DNA of 37,387 nucleotides from Erysipelotrichales bacterium (GTDB taxonomy: Bacteria; Bacillota_I; Bacilli_A; Erysipelotrichales; Erysipelotrichaceae). Below, piece by piece: positions 1-9,313 of this stretch. Location of the stretch: NCBI GenBank assembly GCA_910576345.1, contig CAJTIT010000023.1, positions 1 to 37,387 of the forward strand. Direction: 5' to 3'. Under the pieces are notes generated by a model. That model saw only the letters and a program-made list of their open reading frames with translations. It was not told the origin of the DNA and ran no database searches. The position numbers and the translations under genes are program-made. Within the stretch, counting starts at the first letter, position 1; the number at the start of each line of letters is the position of its first letter.

Positions 1-285
1 CTCCAATCTTGCCAGAAAGGAAGCCTAGAAAACAATCACATTGAATTGCGTTATATATGTCCGAGCGGCACGGATCTGCGTAAACTTGGTTTATTGGATC
101 AGAGTGACCTGAATACTGTGATTTCACATGTCAATTCTTCACCAAAAGAAAAACTCAACGGAAAATCGCCCATTGAGTATCTTGAATTTCTGAACCCATT
201 ACTAAATAAGAAATTCTATGATTTTGGTGTAACCAAAATTGACAAAGATAAGGTTATATTAAAACCCTATCTCATTAAGAAATAG
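1..285 (+). CDS. IS30-like transposase, C-terminal part (cut by window edge)
   Basis: The reading frame is open from the first base and ends at a stop at 283-285, so this is the 3' end of a gene that begins outside the window. The visible residues include a QKGSLENN...RYICPSGTDL stretch and a SPKEKLNGKSPIEYL stretch. These resemble the end of the DDE catalytic domain and the C-terminal tail of IS30-family transposases, where the glutamate of the DDE triad lies in the (W/C)QKGS.EN segment. The protein would cut and join the ends of its own insertion sequence. I could not delimit its right-end inverted repeat in the following 280 bases. Whether the gene is intact upstream cannot be judged. Confidence 0.7.
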   Translation, partial: LQSCQKGSLENNHIELRYICPSGTDLRKLGLLDQSDLNTVISHVNSSPKEKLNGKSPIEYLEFLNPLLNKKFYDFGVTKIDKDKVILKPYLIKK

Positions 286-569
286 ATAAGCAAAATTGGC
301 TGTCAGCCTACTTAGTCTATTCACTTCAACAAGGTGGAATTAAGTCTTTCATAAATTTTTGAACTGCTTTTTCTACCTGTTTTCGTTATGCCCTTTTTTG
401 ACTTATCTACATATACATTATAACTGAAAAACTAAAATCCACAAGACTTTTTTTTGATATATCCTAATCCTGTCTATCTGCTTTCTTTTTGTAACAGTAA
501 ATTCTACTTATTTTATGTGCTTTTTGTAGTGGAATTTAACTTTTCACTTCAGGGAAAGTTATGAAATAT

Positions 570-595
570 TGTTGGTTTACAATAGATGTGTTACA
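570..595 (+). repeat. IS481 left terminal inverted repeat
   Basis: Twenty-six bases that pair with 1581-1606 in inverted orientation, 20 of 26 identical, with the inner 11 bases perfect. Confidence 0.8.
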
Positions 596-664
596 AAAGG
601 GGTAAACAAAAAGCAAGAGGTACGCTATACTTAAGTTACTACACCAAGAAAGGAAACCTCTTGC

Positions 665-1585
665 ATGAATAGTATAACTCAAGACATGCGCTTTCGTCTA
701 TCTATTGTAAAATCTTTTCATCGTATCGGTGCTACTAAAACTGCCATTCGCTATAAAACAACTAGACAATTCGTCTATTTCTGGGTTCGCCGTTATGACG
801 GTGATATCCATTCTCTCGCTGATCGCTCTCATAAACCCCATCATCATCCCAATCAGCATTCTGATTTGGAATTCAAATGTATCCGTGATCTTCGTAAACG
901 CAATCCTGATATGGGCTTGATTGACTTTTGGCTAAGATTAAAGCAACTTCGCGCTTATTCCAGAAGCGTTTCTTCCCTCTATCGTGTTATGCGCTCTTTA
1001 CATATGTTCCCTGATAAAAAGTCTCCTAAGAAGCGTAAAAACAAGCCTTATCATACTCCTAAAGTTCCCGGTGAGAAAATACAGATCGATGTCAAATATG
1101 TTCACACAACTTGTCTTGTAGGAGAATTGAAGGGAAAGAAACTTTATCAATATACAGCCATTGATGAAGCCTCTAGATTACGTTATCTGGCTTACTTAGA
1201 AGAACAGTCTACTTATTCTTCTACTCGCTTTCTAGAGGACTGCATTCGATTCTTTCCTTTCAAGATACAATGCGTCCAGACTGATAACGGTACTGAATTT
1301 ACGAATCGTTTAAGGAGTGATAAACCTACCCTATTTGAAGCAAAACTAGAATCTATGAACATAAAGTACCATCCCATTCGTCCAGCCACTCCAAGACATA
1401 ATGGAAAGGTTGAAAGAAGTCATAGAGAAGATCAGAAAAGACTGTATAACAAGACAACGTTTTATTCTCTTGATGATGCTCATAAACAACTCAAACAATA
1501 TCTTAAAAAATCGAATCTTCGTCCTATGCGTCCTCTTGGTTATTTATCTCCCATTCAAGTTGTTTCCAACTTACTTAATGTGTAA
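665..1585 (+). CDS. IS481-family DDE transposase
   Basis: A 306-residue protein of typical length for IS481 transposases. The N-terminal ~60 residues form a helix-turn-helix (GATKTAIRYKTTRQFVYFW). An RNase H-like rve domain covers about residues 135-290 with the probable DDE triad D142 (QIDVKYV), D207 (QTDNGTEF) and E250 (NGKVERSH). The start at ATG 665 has an AAAGGAAA ribosome-binding site about nine bases upstream. The gene fills the element between the two inverted repeats and shows no frameshift or internal stop, so transposase function is likely retained. Its role is excision and integration of the element. It has no apparent link to the surface genes downstream beyond possible local mobilisation. 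Confidence 0.9.
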   Translation: MNSITQDMRFRLSIVKSFHRIGATKTAIRYKTTRQFVYFWVRRYDGDIHSLADRSHKPHHHPNQHSDLEFKCIRDLRKRNPDMGLIDFWLRLKQLRAYSRSVSSLYRVMRSLHMFPDKKSPKKRKNKPYHTPKVPGEKIQIDVKYVHTTCLVGELKGKKLYQYTAIDEASRLRYLAYLEEQSTYSSTRFLEDCIRFFPFKIQCVQTDNGTEFTNRLRSDKPTLFEAKLESMNIKYHPIRPATPRHNGKVERSHREDQKRLYNKTTFYSLDDAHKQLKQYLKKSNLRPMRPLGYLSPIQVVSNLLNV

Positions 1586-1606
1586 CACATCATTGACAAA
1601 CCTACA
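1581..1606 (-). repeat. IS481 right terminal inverted repeat
   Basis: Inverted partner of 570-595. It overlaps the last bases of the transposase gene, which is common in compact insertion sequences. Confidence 0.8.
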
Positions 1607-1829
1607 AGTTCATATGGAAAGTTATGAAATATGTATGCCCATACAGTGCATTTATATATGATTTTTCGTTATTAAACGTATCAGTGCGATGAGAGAATTT
1701 TATATCATTAATATGATATTTATGGTAGAATAATAAAGAAAGAAGGTGTGATTTAGTTAAATCAAGCATGAAAGCATTTCGTGGGAATGTCGTCTGCATT
1801 TTATCAAACAAATAGAAAAGGAGTCTAAA

Positions 1830-4061
1830 ATGAAAAAATTATTTATAATAGTGCTATTGTTAGCGTATTTAGCCACAATACCAACGCATGCTGCTCAAGA
1901 TTTTACAAAATCAAATGATTTTAAAGAAACTGCTGTTACGAATGTAAAAGCTGTTTCAACCGGAACCACATCAATTAAATTGACTTGGAATAAGTCAGAT
2001 GGTGCAGAAGGATATTTGATTTATAGACAAATCGGTAAGGGTTCTTATAAGTATCGTGGAATGGTAAGGGGAAATGCTACAACATCGTATACCGATACAT
2101 CAGCACAAACAGGAGAATATAACTTTTACTGGGTATTTCCTTATCGTTATGAAAATGATAAGATGGTAGTCGGAAAAGCGGCTCCATATAAGTACGCAAT
2201 GCCAATACCAGCATCTGTAACTGGTTTAAAAGCTGTAAGCAATGGTGTAAAATCTGTGAAACTTAGCTGGAATGCCGTATCTAATGTTGATGGTTATATT
2301 ATTTATCGTCAAATCGAAAATGGAAAGTTTGAATATCGATATAGTGTTTCCAATACAGGCTTTATTGATAACACTGCACAAACTGGTGTGTACAATTACT
2401 ACCGTATTTATCCTTATAAAATGGTAAATGGAAAACGTATAGTTGGTAAATCAAATCAATATGTTTACAGTAAACCAGTTCCGAAGCCTGTTACAAACTT
2501 AAAAATTGCAAGGAATACCAATAGAGGTTTAACGCTAAGTTGGACAAAAAGTGATGATGTGGATGGTTATATTATTTATCATCAAAATGAATTCGAAGGC
2601 AAATTTTCCTATTTGGGTATGACGTCTAATCTTTATTATAATCATAATAATATTTATGATGCAGATTATCATTTTTATCGTGTTTATGCTTATAAGAATG
2701 TTAGCGGAAAACGTTTGGTAAGTGGATCAACTACTTATGTATATGGAAAAGCAAATAATGCTTCTAATTATAATTCTTCCGTTCCTACAATAAGCATTTC
2801 GCTGAATAAGTCAACCCTAACAATGGAAACGGATACGACAGAAGCGCTACTGGTAAATTTTCATCCTAGCAATACTTCACAGAATAAGCATGTGTATTGG
2901 GGTTCAAGTGACTATAAAATAGTTTCGGTTGACAATAAAGGTGTTCTAACAGCACGTCGCAAAGGAACCGCTACAATTACAGTACAGTCTGTTACAGGAT
3001 TTAAAGCGCAATGTAAAGTAACTGTTGTTGAATATCCAAAAGCAGGTACTTCTAATGGATTTAAGCTATATACCTACAGTAGTGCCGATACCGTAAAGAA
3101 ATTGACGGACAACAGTCGTAACAGTGATGGAACCAATACCTATAATATTGAGTTCTTAACGAACGGCAATGAAACTTGGATCAATGAATCTGTTACGTTT
3201 GAAATTACGGACGTAACGCCCAATGCATACAGAAACATGTATGCACAGATGGGTTATCCATCAGAAGCAATCACATATGAAATAAATTCTGCGGCAGACC
3301 ATTTAGATTATTATCATTCAACTGTTCTGGAGAGTTTTACGAACGCAGGTCCTGGCCAAAGTAATGTAGAAGCAAAAAGTGGTAAAATAATCACAGTAAA
3401 AGCAGGAATGAGTACGCGTGCATTAAAAGTTGTCGCAAAAGCAAATGGAAAGATTTTAGATACTGTATATGTTGGCAGCACTGGAAAAGATGAAAATGGG
3501 GAATACTCTAAACAGGATGAAGCGCTCTACAAAAAGGTAAGACAAAAAGTGGAAAGTAAATTATGGACATCAAGTATGAGCAATCACGATAAATTGTCTA
3601 TACTTGCTGCTTATATAAATAAAACAACACATTACCCTAATACAGCAGCTTTGGAAAAAGAAAACAATCCAACATTTTGGTCAAATTGGGCAGTAGATGA
3701 TACATTATTATTTTATGATCTTTGCAATGATGTTGTATTAAATCATACGATGGATCTTCAAGGGGGAATCACAACGTGTTACGCTGCACAAATTTTGCTG
3801 AAAGCGGCAGAAGAAGATTTGGGATTAAAGAATTTATATGATTCACAAGAAGATGTGGTGAATAAAGGAGAAGGTGTGTGGTTGGCATTAGGGTCATACA
3901 GTACAAACCCTACCAATCCTTATCATATGACCCTTTGGTATAAAGATGCAAATGAGCGTCAGTATGGTTTAGATGCTCAAGGATTATCATTTAGTGAATC
4001 TTCCAGTAATCTTCCATGTGAAATGCATCATTGTTTGGAACAACTGATTTCATTAAAATAA
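1830..4061 (+). CDS. Secreted surface protein: three FN3-like repeats, Ig-like (Big_2) domain, transglutaminase-like domain
   Basis: 743 residues. A signal peptide (MKKLFIIVLLLAYLATIPTHA) is followed by three ~92-residue FN3-like repeats at about 34-127, 128-219 and 220-308, each with the core W...V.GYIIYRQ and ending in YVY-K. A bacterial Ig-like group 2 domain follows at about 320-400 (LTMETDTTEALLV, GVLTARRKGTATITV). The C-terminal ~150 residues look like a transglutaminase/papain-fold domain with a plausible triad of C650 (GGITTCYAA), H699 (NPYHMTLWY) and D715 (YGLDAQG). Such domains act as surface peptidases or protein cross-linkers. The start has an AAAAGGAG ribosome-binding site. No LPXTG sorting signal is seen, so attachment is probably non-covalent, perhaps through the repeats. 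The exact catalytic activity is not determined. Confidence 0.85.
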   Translation: MKKLFIIVLLLAYLATIPTHAAQDFTKSNDFKETAVTNVKAVSTGTTSIKLTWNKSDGAEGYLIYRQIGKGSYKYRGMVRGNATTSYTDTSAQTGEYNFYWVFPYRYENDKMVVGKAAPYKYAMPIPASVTGLKAVSNGVKSVKLSWNAVSNVDGYIIYRQIENGKFEYRYSVSNTGFIDNTAQTGVYNYYRIYPYKMVNGKRIVGKSNQYVYSKPVPKPVTNLKIARNTNRGLTLSWTKSDDVDGYIIYHQNEFEGKFSYLGMTSNLYYNHNNIYDADYHFYRVYAYKNVSGKRLVSGSTTYVYGKANNASNYNSSVPTISISLNKSTLTMETDTTEALLVNFHPSNTSQNKHVYWGSSDYKIVSVDNKGVLTARRKGTATITVQSVTGFKAQCKVTVVEYPKAGTSNGFKLYTYSSADTVKKLTDNSRNSDGTNTYNIEFLTNGNETWINESVTFEITDVTPNAYRNMYAQMGYPSEAITYEINSAADHLDYYHSTVLESFTNAGPGQSNVEAKSGKIITVKAGMSTRALKVVAKANGKILDTVYVGSTGKDENGEYSKQDEALYKKVRQKVESKLWTSSMSNHDKLSILAAYINKTTHYPNTAALEKENNPTFWSNWAVDDTLLFYDLCNDVVLNHTMDLQGGITTCYAAQILLKAAEEDLGLKNLYDSQEDVVNKGEGVWLALGSYSTNPTNPYHMTLWYKDANERQYGLDAQGLSFSESSSNLPCEMHHCLEQLISLK

Positions 4062-4076
4062 TTTTGTAATTAAAGA

Positions 4077-4214
4077 ATGCGAATTGAAATGTATCCAAAA
4101 GATTTTGATAAATCTAAGGGTACATTTTTTCTACGTCAACAAGATTTCGTAAAACATCTCAGAGAAGAAGAACAAAAGAAGATTATAATTCATTTAAACA
4201 AGGTAATAGGATAA
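4077..4214 (+). CDS. Small ORF of unknown function (45 aa), possibly a gene remnant
   Basis: The ORF encodes MRIEMYPKDFDKSKGTFF... with a lysine/glutamate-rich C-terminal helix (HLREEEQKK). I do not recognise it. It starts 16 bases after the upstream stop with only a weak purine stretch (TAAAG) ahead of it, so translation is doubtful. It may be the edge of a decayed gene in this degenerate intergenic region. Confidence 0.2.
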   Translation: MRIEMYPKDFDKSKGTFFLRQQDFVKHLREEEQKKIIIHLNKVIG

Positions 4215-4906
4215 AGAATGTTAATAAATACAGTAAAAACCACCAGTTGATTCGATGGTTTTATAATTAAGGTGGTATTGTTAGATTAATTATGAATAAA
4301 GCAAATCATCCATATGTCTATAAAAGTACACTATCTGAGATATAAGTATTCTAACATAGTTTTAGAGGAAAATCTAGGAAAAAATTATGTTTTTGAACTG
4401 AAAAAGCAAATGTAGAAATGTGTACCTTTGTATACAAGAAATTACAAATATGCTTGCTTATCAGTTTTCTATATTGAGAGTATTTACATACACGCATACA
4501 AGAACACGAATGATGGCAAAAGAAAGGAGTTGAATAGATGATGCGATCATCAAATATTATGGAAATATACTGTTAAGCAATAAGAAAGAATAAATGATGG
4601 TGATACTATTGAACTGCTATGGTATTTTTTTCATTTCAATCTTTGTTTAGGATGAGCTAGTGTATTTGAAGAATGGAAATAAGATATGCCTGAAGATGAA
4701 ATTGTTTCAGCAATTAGATAGTAGAAATACGTTTTCATATCAACCAATGTATAAGTTAAATCGTTTTGAGCTTTAAATAAGATAGCCATTATCATTTTCA
4801 ATGAACTTATTACAGAGTATTACAACTTTTATGCTAATAAGGACAGGCATGTATTTTAATGTACCGTAGTGTGGTAATCTCAATCAAAGAAAAGAAGGTA
4901 GGTAGC
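4215..4906. other. Long non-coding or decayed stretch between surface protein genes
   Basis: About 690 bases with no convincing gene. It holds only very short open frames, for example a 41-codon frame ending at about 4776 with no recognised similarity. A small hairpin potential (AAAACCA...TGGTTTT) lies near 4236-4263. High AT content and scattered stops suggest decayed accessory DNA plus the promoter of the downstream gene. Confidence 0.4.
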
Positions 4907-7255
4907 ATGAGGAAAAAGATATTGTGTGGATTTATAGTATTGCTTATTGGAAGTATGCCCTTTTCAGAATTTTATGCTGTTTATGCAAAGGAGCAAAAAC
5001 AATTCAGTGACTTAAAAGATAGCATCAGCATGAATAATACAAATGAATTACAGACGCAAGTTCCATTATGGGACAATGAAACTCCTAAGACTGGTGATGG
5101 ATTTACGTTTCAAAATTATGAAAATGGTATTGAGATAACAGGCTATCAAGGGAATGAAACGCATGTGGTGATCCCATCAACAATTAATGGTAAGAAAGTA
5201 ATTAGCATTGGTGTCAGTGCATTTGGTGGAGCATTTTTAGGTATGAAAAGCATTACTTTACCATCTAGTTTGGTATCGATTAAAAAATGGGCATTTCAAT
5301 CATCTGAACTTACAAGTATACATATTCCTTCAGGGGTTAAAGAAATTGAACCAGGAGCATTTGCTAATTGTGCTAATTTGAAAACAATTACGGTTGATGA
5401 AAAAAATCTTCACTTCATAGCAACTGACAATGTTTTGTATAGTAAAAATATGAAGCAATTATATTATCATCCAGTTATGGAAAAGATTCAAGTATTACAA
5501 GGAGTAGAAGAAATAATAGGTGGAGCTTTTACCAACAGAGAAATTTATAGTATTACGCTGCCATCGAGCTTAAAAGTGATAGGAAATGACGCTTTTCATG
5601 GTTGTTTTGATTTATCGACTATTCAAATTCCAGAAGGCGTTGTTTCAATAGGAGAAAATGCGTTCTTTTCTAGCCCTAATTTAAATACGATCCAATTACC
5701 AGAAAGTTTAATGAGTATTGGTGAAGATGCATTTATGGGAACAGCCCTTACAGAAATCTATATACCAAGAAATGTTAAAACGATAGGTCATAGTGTATTT
5801 CGAGGATGCAGTGAATTAAAAACAATTACCGTGCATAAAGATAATTCTTTCTTTACGTCATTGAATAATGTTTTATATAGTAAAGATAAACAAATTTTAT
5901 ATTATCACCCTGCAAAAGAGAATATCAAAGTCATTCCAGGTGTTAAAGAAATATATGGTGGGGCTTTTAGTAATACCGGAATTATAAGTGTTTCTCTTCC
6001 TGAAGGATTACAGACGATCGGTGATTATGCATTTGATCGGTGCAGTTCTTTAGAAAGTATCGATATTCCAGATAGTGTAACCTTTATTGGCTATGATGCA
6101 TTTTTGTGGAATGATAGTCTTGTAAGTTTAAAACTGCCTGAAAATTTAAAAGAAATAGGGTCTTCAGCATTTGAGGGTTGTTTTCGATTGAAAAGTATAG
6201 TAATACCCAAAAATGTAACAAGAATCGGAGGATTGGCATTTAAGGATTGCTTTCGATTGGAAAGTGTTATTATTTCAGAACAAGTAGAGTTTATAGGAAA
6301 TCAAGCATTTGATCATTGTTTAGAGTTTCAACAATGCTCAAATCTTGTGATTTCTGTTTATAAAGGTTCATATGCTTATGATTATGTAATAGATAATGGT
6401 TTAAATCATAAAGTAATTGGTGTTATTACTATGCGTCCTGTTTCAAATCTTGAAGCATATTCTGTTGGAACGCAATCTGTTCAATTACAATGGGAGGATG
6501 TAAAAAATGCGGATGGATACTTAATTTATCGACAGAATAGTCAAAAAAAATATAGTTATTGTGGTATGAGCAAAACCTCTATTTTTACAGATTCAACGGC
6601 ATTAACTGGTGAGCATAATTTTTATTGGGTTTATCCCTATAAAGAAATCGATGGAAAAAAGGTTGTTGGTAACCCAGGGAAGTATGTTTACGCAACACCG
6701 ATTCCTGCAAGTACAAATAATCTGAAAGCAGTTGCGGATGGAGCAACGGTCAGATTGACATGGGATAAGGTAAATGATGTAGATGGGTATATTATCTATC
6801 GACAGTTGCCTGGTGAAAAAAATATGCGTTATCGTTATACTGTCACAGGAACAGGTTTCATAGATTCTAATGCACAATTGGATGGGTTTAATTTTTATCG
6901 AATATACCCATATAAAAAAGTAAACGGAAAGAACGTAACCGCAATATCCAATCAGTATGTATATGCGAAACCAACATTAACCAATGTAACAAAACTAAAA
7001 GCAGTAGGAAAAGCAAATAAACAAATACAAATTAGCTGGAATAAGTATAGTGGAGCAGATGGATATATTGTATACCGTCAAGATTCCAATACCAAACAAT
7101 TTAAATATAGATTAATGACAAGTTCAACAGGTTTCAACGATACAGTGGAAAAAGCAAATACATATTATTATTACAGAGTATATCCCTATAAGAATGTCAA
7201 TGGAAAACGAGTGATAGGTACTTCCAATACATATGTATATGCGAAATCAAAATAA
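4907..7255 (+). CDS. Secreted BspA-like leucine-rich-repeat protein with three C-terminal FN3-like repeats
   Basis: I choose ATG 4907, which starts MRKKILCGFIVLL and has AGAAGGTAGG just upstream, rather than an upstream in-frame ATG at 4859 that would put 16 polar residues before the signal peptide. The 782-residue protein has a signal peptide. About 420 residues (~65-485) are BspA/LRR_5-type repeats with the pattern L..I.IP..V..IG..AF..C. Three FN3-like repeats run from about 509 to the end, finishing in YVYAKSK. BspA-like proteins commonly mediate adhesion to host or bacterial partners. The FN3 triplet is homologous to that in the neighbouring surface proteins, including the PIPAS linker between repeats one and two. 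No LPXTG motif is present. Confidence 0.87.
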   Translation: MRKKILCGFIVLLIGSMPFSEFYAVYAKEQKQFSDLKDSISMNNTNELQTQVPLWDNETPKTGDGFTFQNYENGIEITGYQGNETHVVIPSTINGKKVISIGVSAFGGAFLGMKSITLPSSLVSIKKWAFQSSELTSIHIPSGVKEIEPGAFANCANLKTITVDEKNLHFIATDNVLYSKNMKQLYYHPVMEKIQVLQGVEEIIGGAFTNREIYSITLPSSLKVIGNDAFHGCFDLSTIQIPEGVVSIGENAFFSSPNLNTIQLPESLMSIGEDAFMGTALTEIYIPRNVKTIGHSVFRGCSELKTITVHKDNSFFTSLNNVLYSKDKQILYYHPAKENIKVIPGVKEIYGGAFSNTGIISVSLPEGLQTIGDYAFDRCSSLESIDIPDSVTFIGYDAFLWNDSLVSLKLPENLKEIGSSAFEGCFRLKSIVIPKNVTRIGGLAFKDCFRLESVIISEQVEFIGNQAFDHCLEFQQCSNLVISVYKGSYAYDYVIDNGLNHKVIGVITMRPVSNLEAYSVGTQSVQLQWEDVKNADGYLIYRQNSQKKYSYCGMSKTSIFTDSTALTGEHNFYWVYPYKEIDGKKVVGNPGKYVYATPIPASTNNLKAVADGATVRLTWDKVNDVDGYIIYRQLPGEKNMRYRYTVTGTGFIDSNAQLDGFNFYRIYPYKKVNGKNVTAISNQYVYAKPTLTNVTKLKAVGKANKQIQISWNKYSGADGYIVYRQDSNTKQFKYRLMTSSTGFNDTVEKANTYYYYRVYPYKNVNGKRVIGTSNTYVYAKSK

Positions 7256-7268
7256 TCAAAAATGCCGT

Positions 7269-7298
7269 AAACAAAGAGAGCAAATTCTCTTTGTTTTT
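7269..7298 (+). terminator. Rho-independent terminator after the LRR surface gene
   Basis: An 11-bp perfect stem, AAACAAAGAGA (7269-7279) with TCTCTTTGTTT (7286-7296), followed by a short T run. It separates the surface gene from the glycan operon. Confidence 0.8.
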
Positions 7299-7364
7299 CT
7301 GTTTATAAATTTAGAAAAAAGTAATGAAAATGCTGAATAATTGCGCTAGAAATGGCGCTGAACA

Positions 7365-7392
7365 TTGACTTTTGTGGTCAATATGATAAAAT
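7365..7392 (+). promoter_or_regulatory. Promoter of the glycan-modification operon
   Basis: TTGACT (7365-7370), 16-base spacer, TAAAAT (7387-7392). It lies 28 bases before the first gene and after a terminator, the right place to drive 7420-13529. Confidence 0.6.
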
Positions 7393-7419
7393 TAAGAAGG
7401 CAGTTGAAAGAGGGTTTTT

Positions 7420-8094
7420 ATGGAGAAAGTTGTAATCTTCGGAATAAGTAATTTTTCAGCCTTAATGAGAAGATATTTAAATAAATATTCAAAATCAGAG
7501 ATAGTTGGTTATACTGTAGATAAAAAGTATATAGATACTCCCTATTTTGACGGTCTGACCGTATACCCATTTGAAGATATAGAGCAAGTATTTTCTCCAG
7601 ATGAGCATAGAATACTCTTGACGATTGGTTATAATAATATGAATGACACTCGGGAAATGATTTATCATGCTTGTAAAGCAAAAGGATATACATTCATCAA
7701 TTTTATCCATCCCACAGCAATTATTGATTGTGATGAAATGGGAGATGCAAATATTTTATTAGAGAACGTTATATTAGCTCCAGGTTCTAAAATTGGTTCA
7801 GGCAATATATGTTTTGGCAATGTTCATATTGCGCATGGGGCTCAATTAGGAAACTATAATTTTTTAAGTTGCAATGTTTTGCTTGGCGGAGAAGCGATCG
7901 TCAGTGATCATTGTTTTCTTGGATTGGGTGCAATAGTTGGTAGTGCAAGGGTTTTGGCTCCATATACATTTTTAGGTATGGAAACTTCTATCAATAACAA
8001 TACTAAACCAAATGAAGTTTATGTTAAAGAAAGAGCTGTTAAACTGGATAAAGATAGCAAGCAGATGATGAAATATTTAGGAAGGTTATCATAA
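7420..8094 (+). CDS. PglD/NeuD-family sugar acyltransferase
   Basis: 224 residues, the usual length of PglD/NeuD-type transferases. An N-terminal Rossmann-like part (KVVIFGISNF, residues 3-12) is followed by a left-handed beta-helix (~95-200) of hexapeptide repeats (HPTAIID, LAPGSKIGSGN, HIAHGAQLGNYNFL). H139 is the likely catalytic base. These enzymes move an acetyl or other acyl group from acyl-CoA to the amino or hydroxyl group of a nucleotide-linked sugar in the cytoplasm. It is the first gene of the operon, with GAAAGAGGG upstream. It ends one base before the ATP-grasp gene, and this pairing suggests both act on the same sugar. The exact substrate is unknown. A 4-amino sugar from the RffA-like transaminase at 15852 is one candidate. 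Confidence 0.8.
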   Translation: MEKVVIFGISNFSALMRRYLNKYSKSEIVGYTVDKKYIDTPYFDGLTVYPFEDIEQVFSPDEHRILLTIGYNNMNDTREMIYHACKAKGYTFINFIHPTAIIDCDEMGDANILLENVILAPGSKIGSGNICFGNVHIAHGAQLGNYNFLSCNVLLGGEAIVSDHCFLGLGAIVGSARVLAPYTFLGMETSINNNTKPNEVYVKERAVKLDKDSKQMMKYLGRLS

Positions 8095-8095
8095 T

Positions 8096-9301
8096 ATGAA
8101 AAGAGTCATGGTCATCGCCGGAGGAAAATGGCAAGTCCCTCTGTTAAAAAAATTAAAATGTATGGGTTTTGAAATTGTTTGCAGCAATTTATATCCAGAT
8201 TCTGTTGGATTTCAATATGCGGATTATTGTGAAGTCGCAGATGTGCGCGATTGGGATAAGAACTTAGATATTGCGAAAAAGTATAAGGTTGATGCGGTAT
8301 TCACTGATCAAAGTGATATTGCTGTTCCTACAGCTGCATATGTATCAGAGCAACTTGGATTACGAACAATTGGAATAAAACTGGCTGAGCTTTTTACAAA
8401 TAAATATTGTATGCGCGAATATTTAAAAGAAAATACTTTTCCATATCCTGAATTTAAGATTTGTAAAGAATTGAATGAAGCGAAACAGTTTTTCATTGAT
8501 TTAAAGCATGATGCAATAATCAAGCCGTTAGATTCGCAATCCAGTAGAGGTATTTATGAAATTCATGTGCTTGAAGATTTAGATAGGTACTTTGATAACA
8601 CAAAAAGCAATTCTAAGGATCAAAGTAGTGTTTTGATTGAACGTTATGTACAAGGAACAGAATTTACTGTAGATGGAATTGTAGTAGATGGTAAGCATCA
8701 TACTTTGGCAATTTCTGAGAAATCTCATTATGATTTTAATCAGAATGTAGCAGATGCGTTATATTTTTCTTATTCAAATGATACTTATGATTATAATGCA
8801 TTGCGTAAACTAAATGATGAAATAATACAATCAACAGGTTTACCTTTTGGATTGACGCATGCAGAATATAAACTAGAAAATGGAACATTCTATCTTATAG
8901 AAATGGCCGCAAGAGGTGGAGGAACAAAAATATCTTCAGATATTGTACCATATATGACAGGAATCGATAATTATGCTTTATGGATCCACTCAGTTTTAGA
9001 TGATAAAATAGAATATCCTATTATTGATTTAGAAGAAATGAAAAAACGTTATATGGTGTTGCAGTTTTTAGATTATCCGGTAGAAGGAAGGAAAATAAAA
9101 GAAATTTGTGGTGTAGAAGATATTAAAGCGCTTGAACAAATCTATGATTTTGGATTAAATATTCAAGCAGGCGATGTGTTAAAAAAGGCGACGGATGATA
9201 GTAACCGCATTGGCTATTATATTGCAAAGGGAAGCTCTGTGGAAGATCTTAAAGAAATCAAAACAAAGGTTATGGAGCGTTTATCCATACGTTTTGAATA
9301 G
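8096..9301 (+). CDS. ATP-grasp ligase
   Basis: 401 residues with an N-terminal pre-ATP-grasp fold (MVIAGGKWQ) and an ATP-grasp domain at about 100-300. Visible features are the lysine in DAIIKPLDSQSSRG (K143), ERYVQGTEFTVDG (E182, E189), and the metal-binding THAEYKL...YLIEMAARGGG segment (E257, E269, R273). ATP-grasp enzymes activate a carboxylate as an acyl-phosphate and join it to an amine, thiol or hydroxyl. It resembles carbamoyl-phosphate-synthase-like ligases found in surface polysaccharide clusters. It sits one base after the acyltransferase and 12 bases before the RraA-like gene, so it is probably translationally coupled. I infer that it joins an amino acid or other carboxylate to a sugar. 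The substrate cannot be read from the sequence. Confidence 0.82.
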   Translation: MKRVMVIAGGKWQVPLLKKLKCMGFEIVCSNLYPDSVGFQYADYCEVADVRDWDKNLDIAKKYKVDAVFTDQSDIAVPTAAYVSEQLGLRTIGIKLAELFTNKYCMREYLKENTFPYPEFKICKELNEAKQFFIDLKHDAIIKPLDSQSSRGIYEIHVLEDLDRYFDNTKSNSKDQSSVLIERYVQGTEFTVDGIVVDGKHHTLAISEKSHYDFNQNVADALYFSYSNDTYDYNALRKLNDEIIQSTGLPFGLTHAEYKLENGTFYLIEMAARGGGTKISSDIVPYMTGIDNYALWIHSVLDDKIEYPIIDLEEMKKRYMVLQFLDYPVEGRKIKEICGVEDIKALEQIYDFGLNIQAGDVLKKATDDSNRIGYYIAKGSSVEDLKEIKTKVMERLSIRFE

Positions 9302-9313
9302 AAAAGAGGATTT

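Larger units (their letters stand above)
570..1606 (+). mobile_element. IS481-family insertion sequence, about 1.04 kb
   Basis: One transposase gene is enclosed by imperfect 26-bp terminal inverted repeats at 570-595 and 1581-1606. Twenty of 26 positions match. The outer ends begin TGTTGG and TGTAGG, and the inner ends are the identical GATGTGTTACA, with TGT being the terminal trinucleotide usual for IS481. A 17-bp direct repeat (GGAAAGTTATGAAATAT) lies at 553-569 and 1616-1632. It abuts the left end exactly but is nine bases beyond the right end. The element looks complete and potentially active. Confidence 0.82.

Noticed and set aside
4859-4906. Earlier start for the LRR surface protein
   Set aside because: Would put 16 residues before a normal signal peptide, and the ribosome-binding site lies at 4894-4904 ahead of ATG 4907.
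6420-7255. Tandem DNA repeats that might be a CRISPR array
   Set aside because: The periodicity is about 275 bases and reflects repeated protein domains with divergent DNA, not short direct repeats with spacers.
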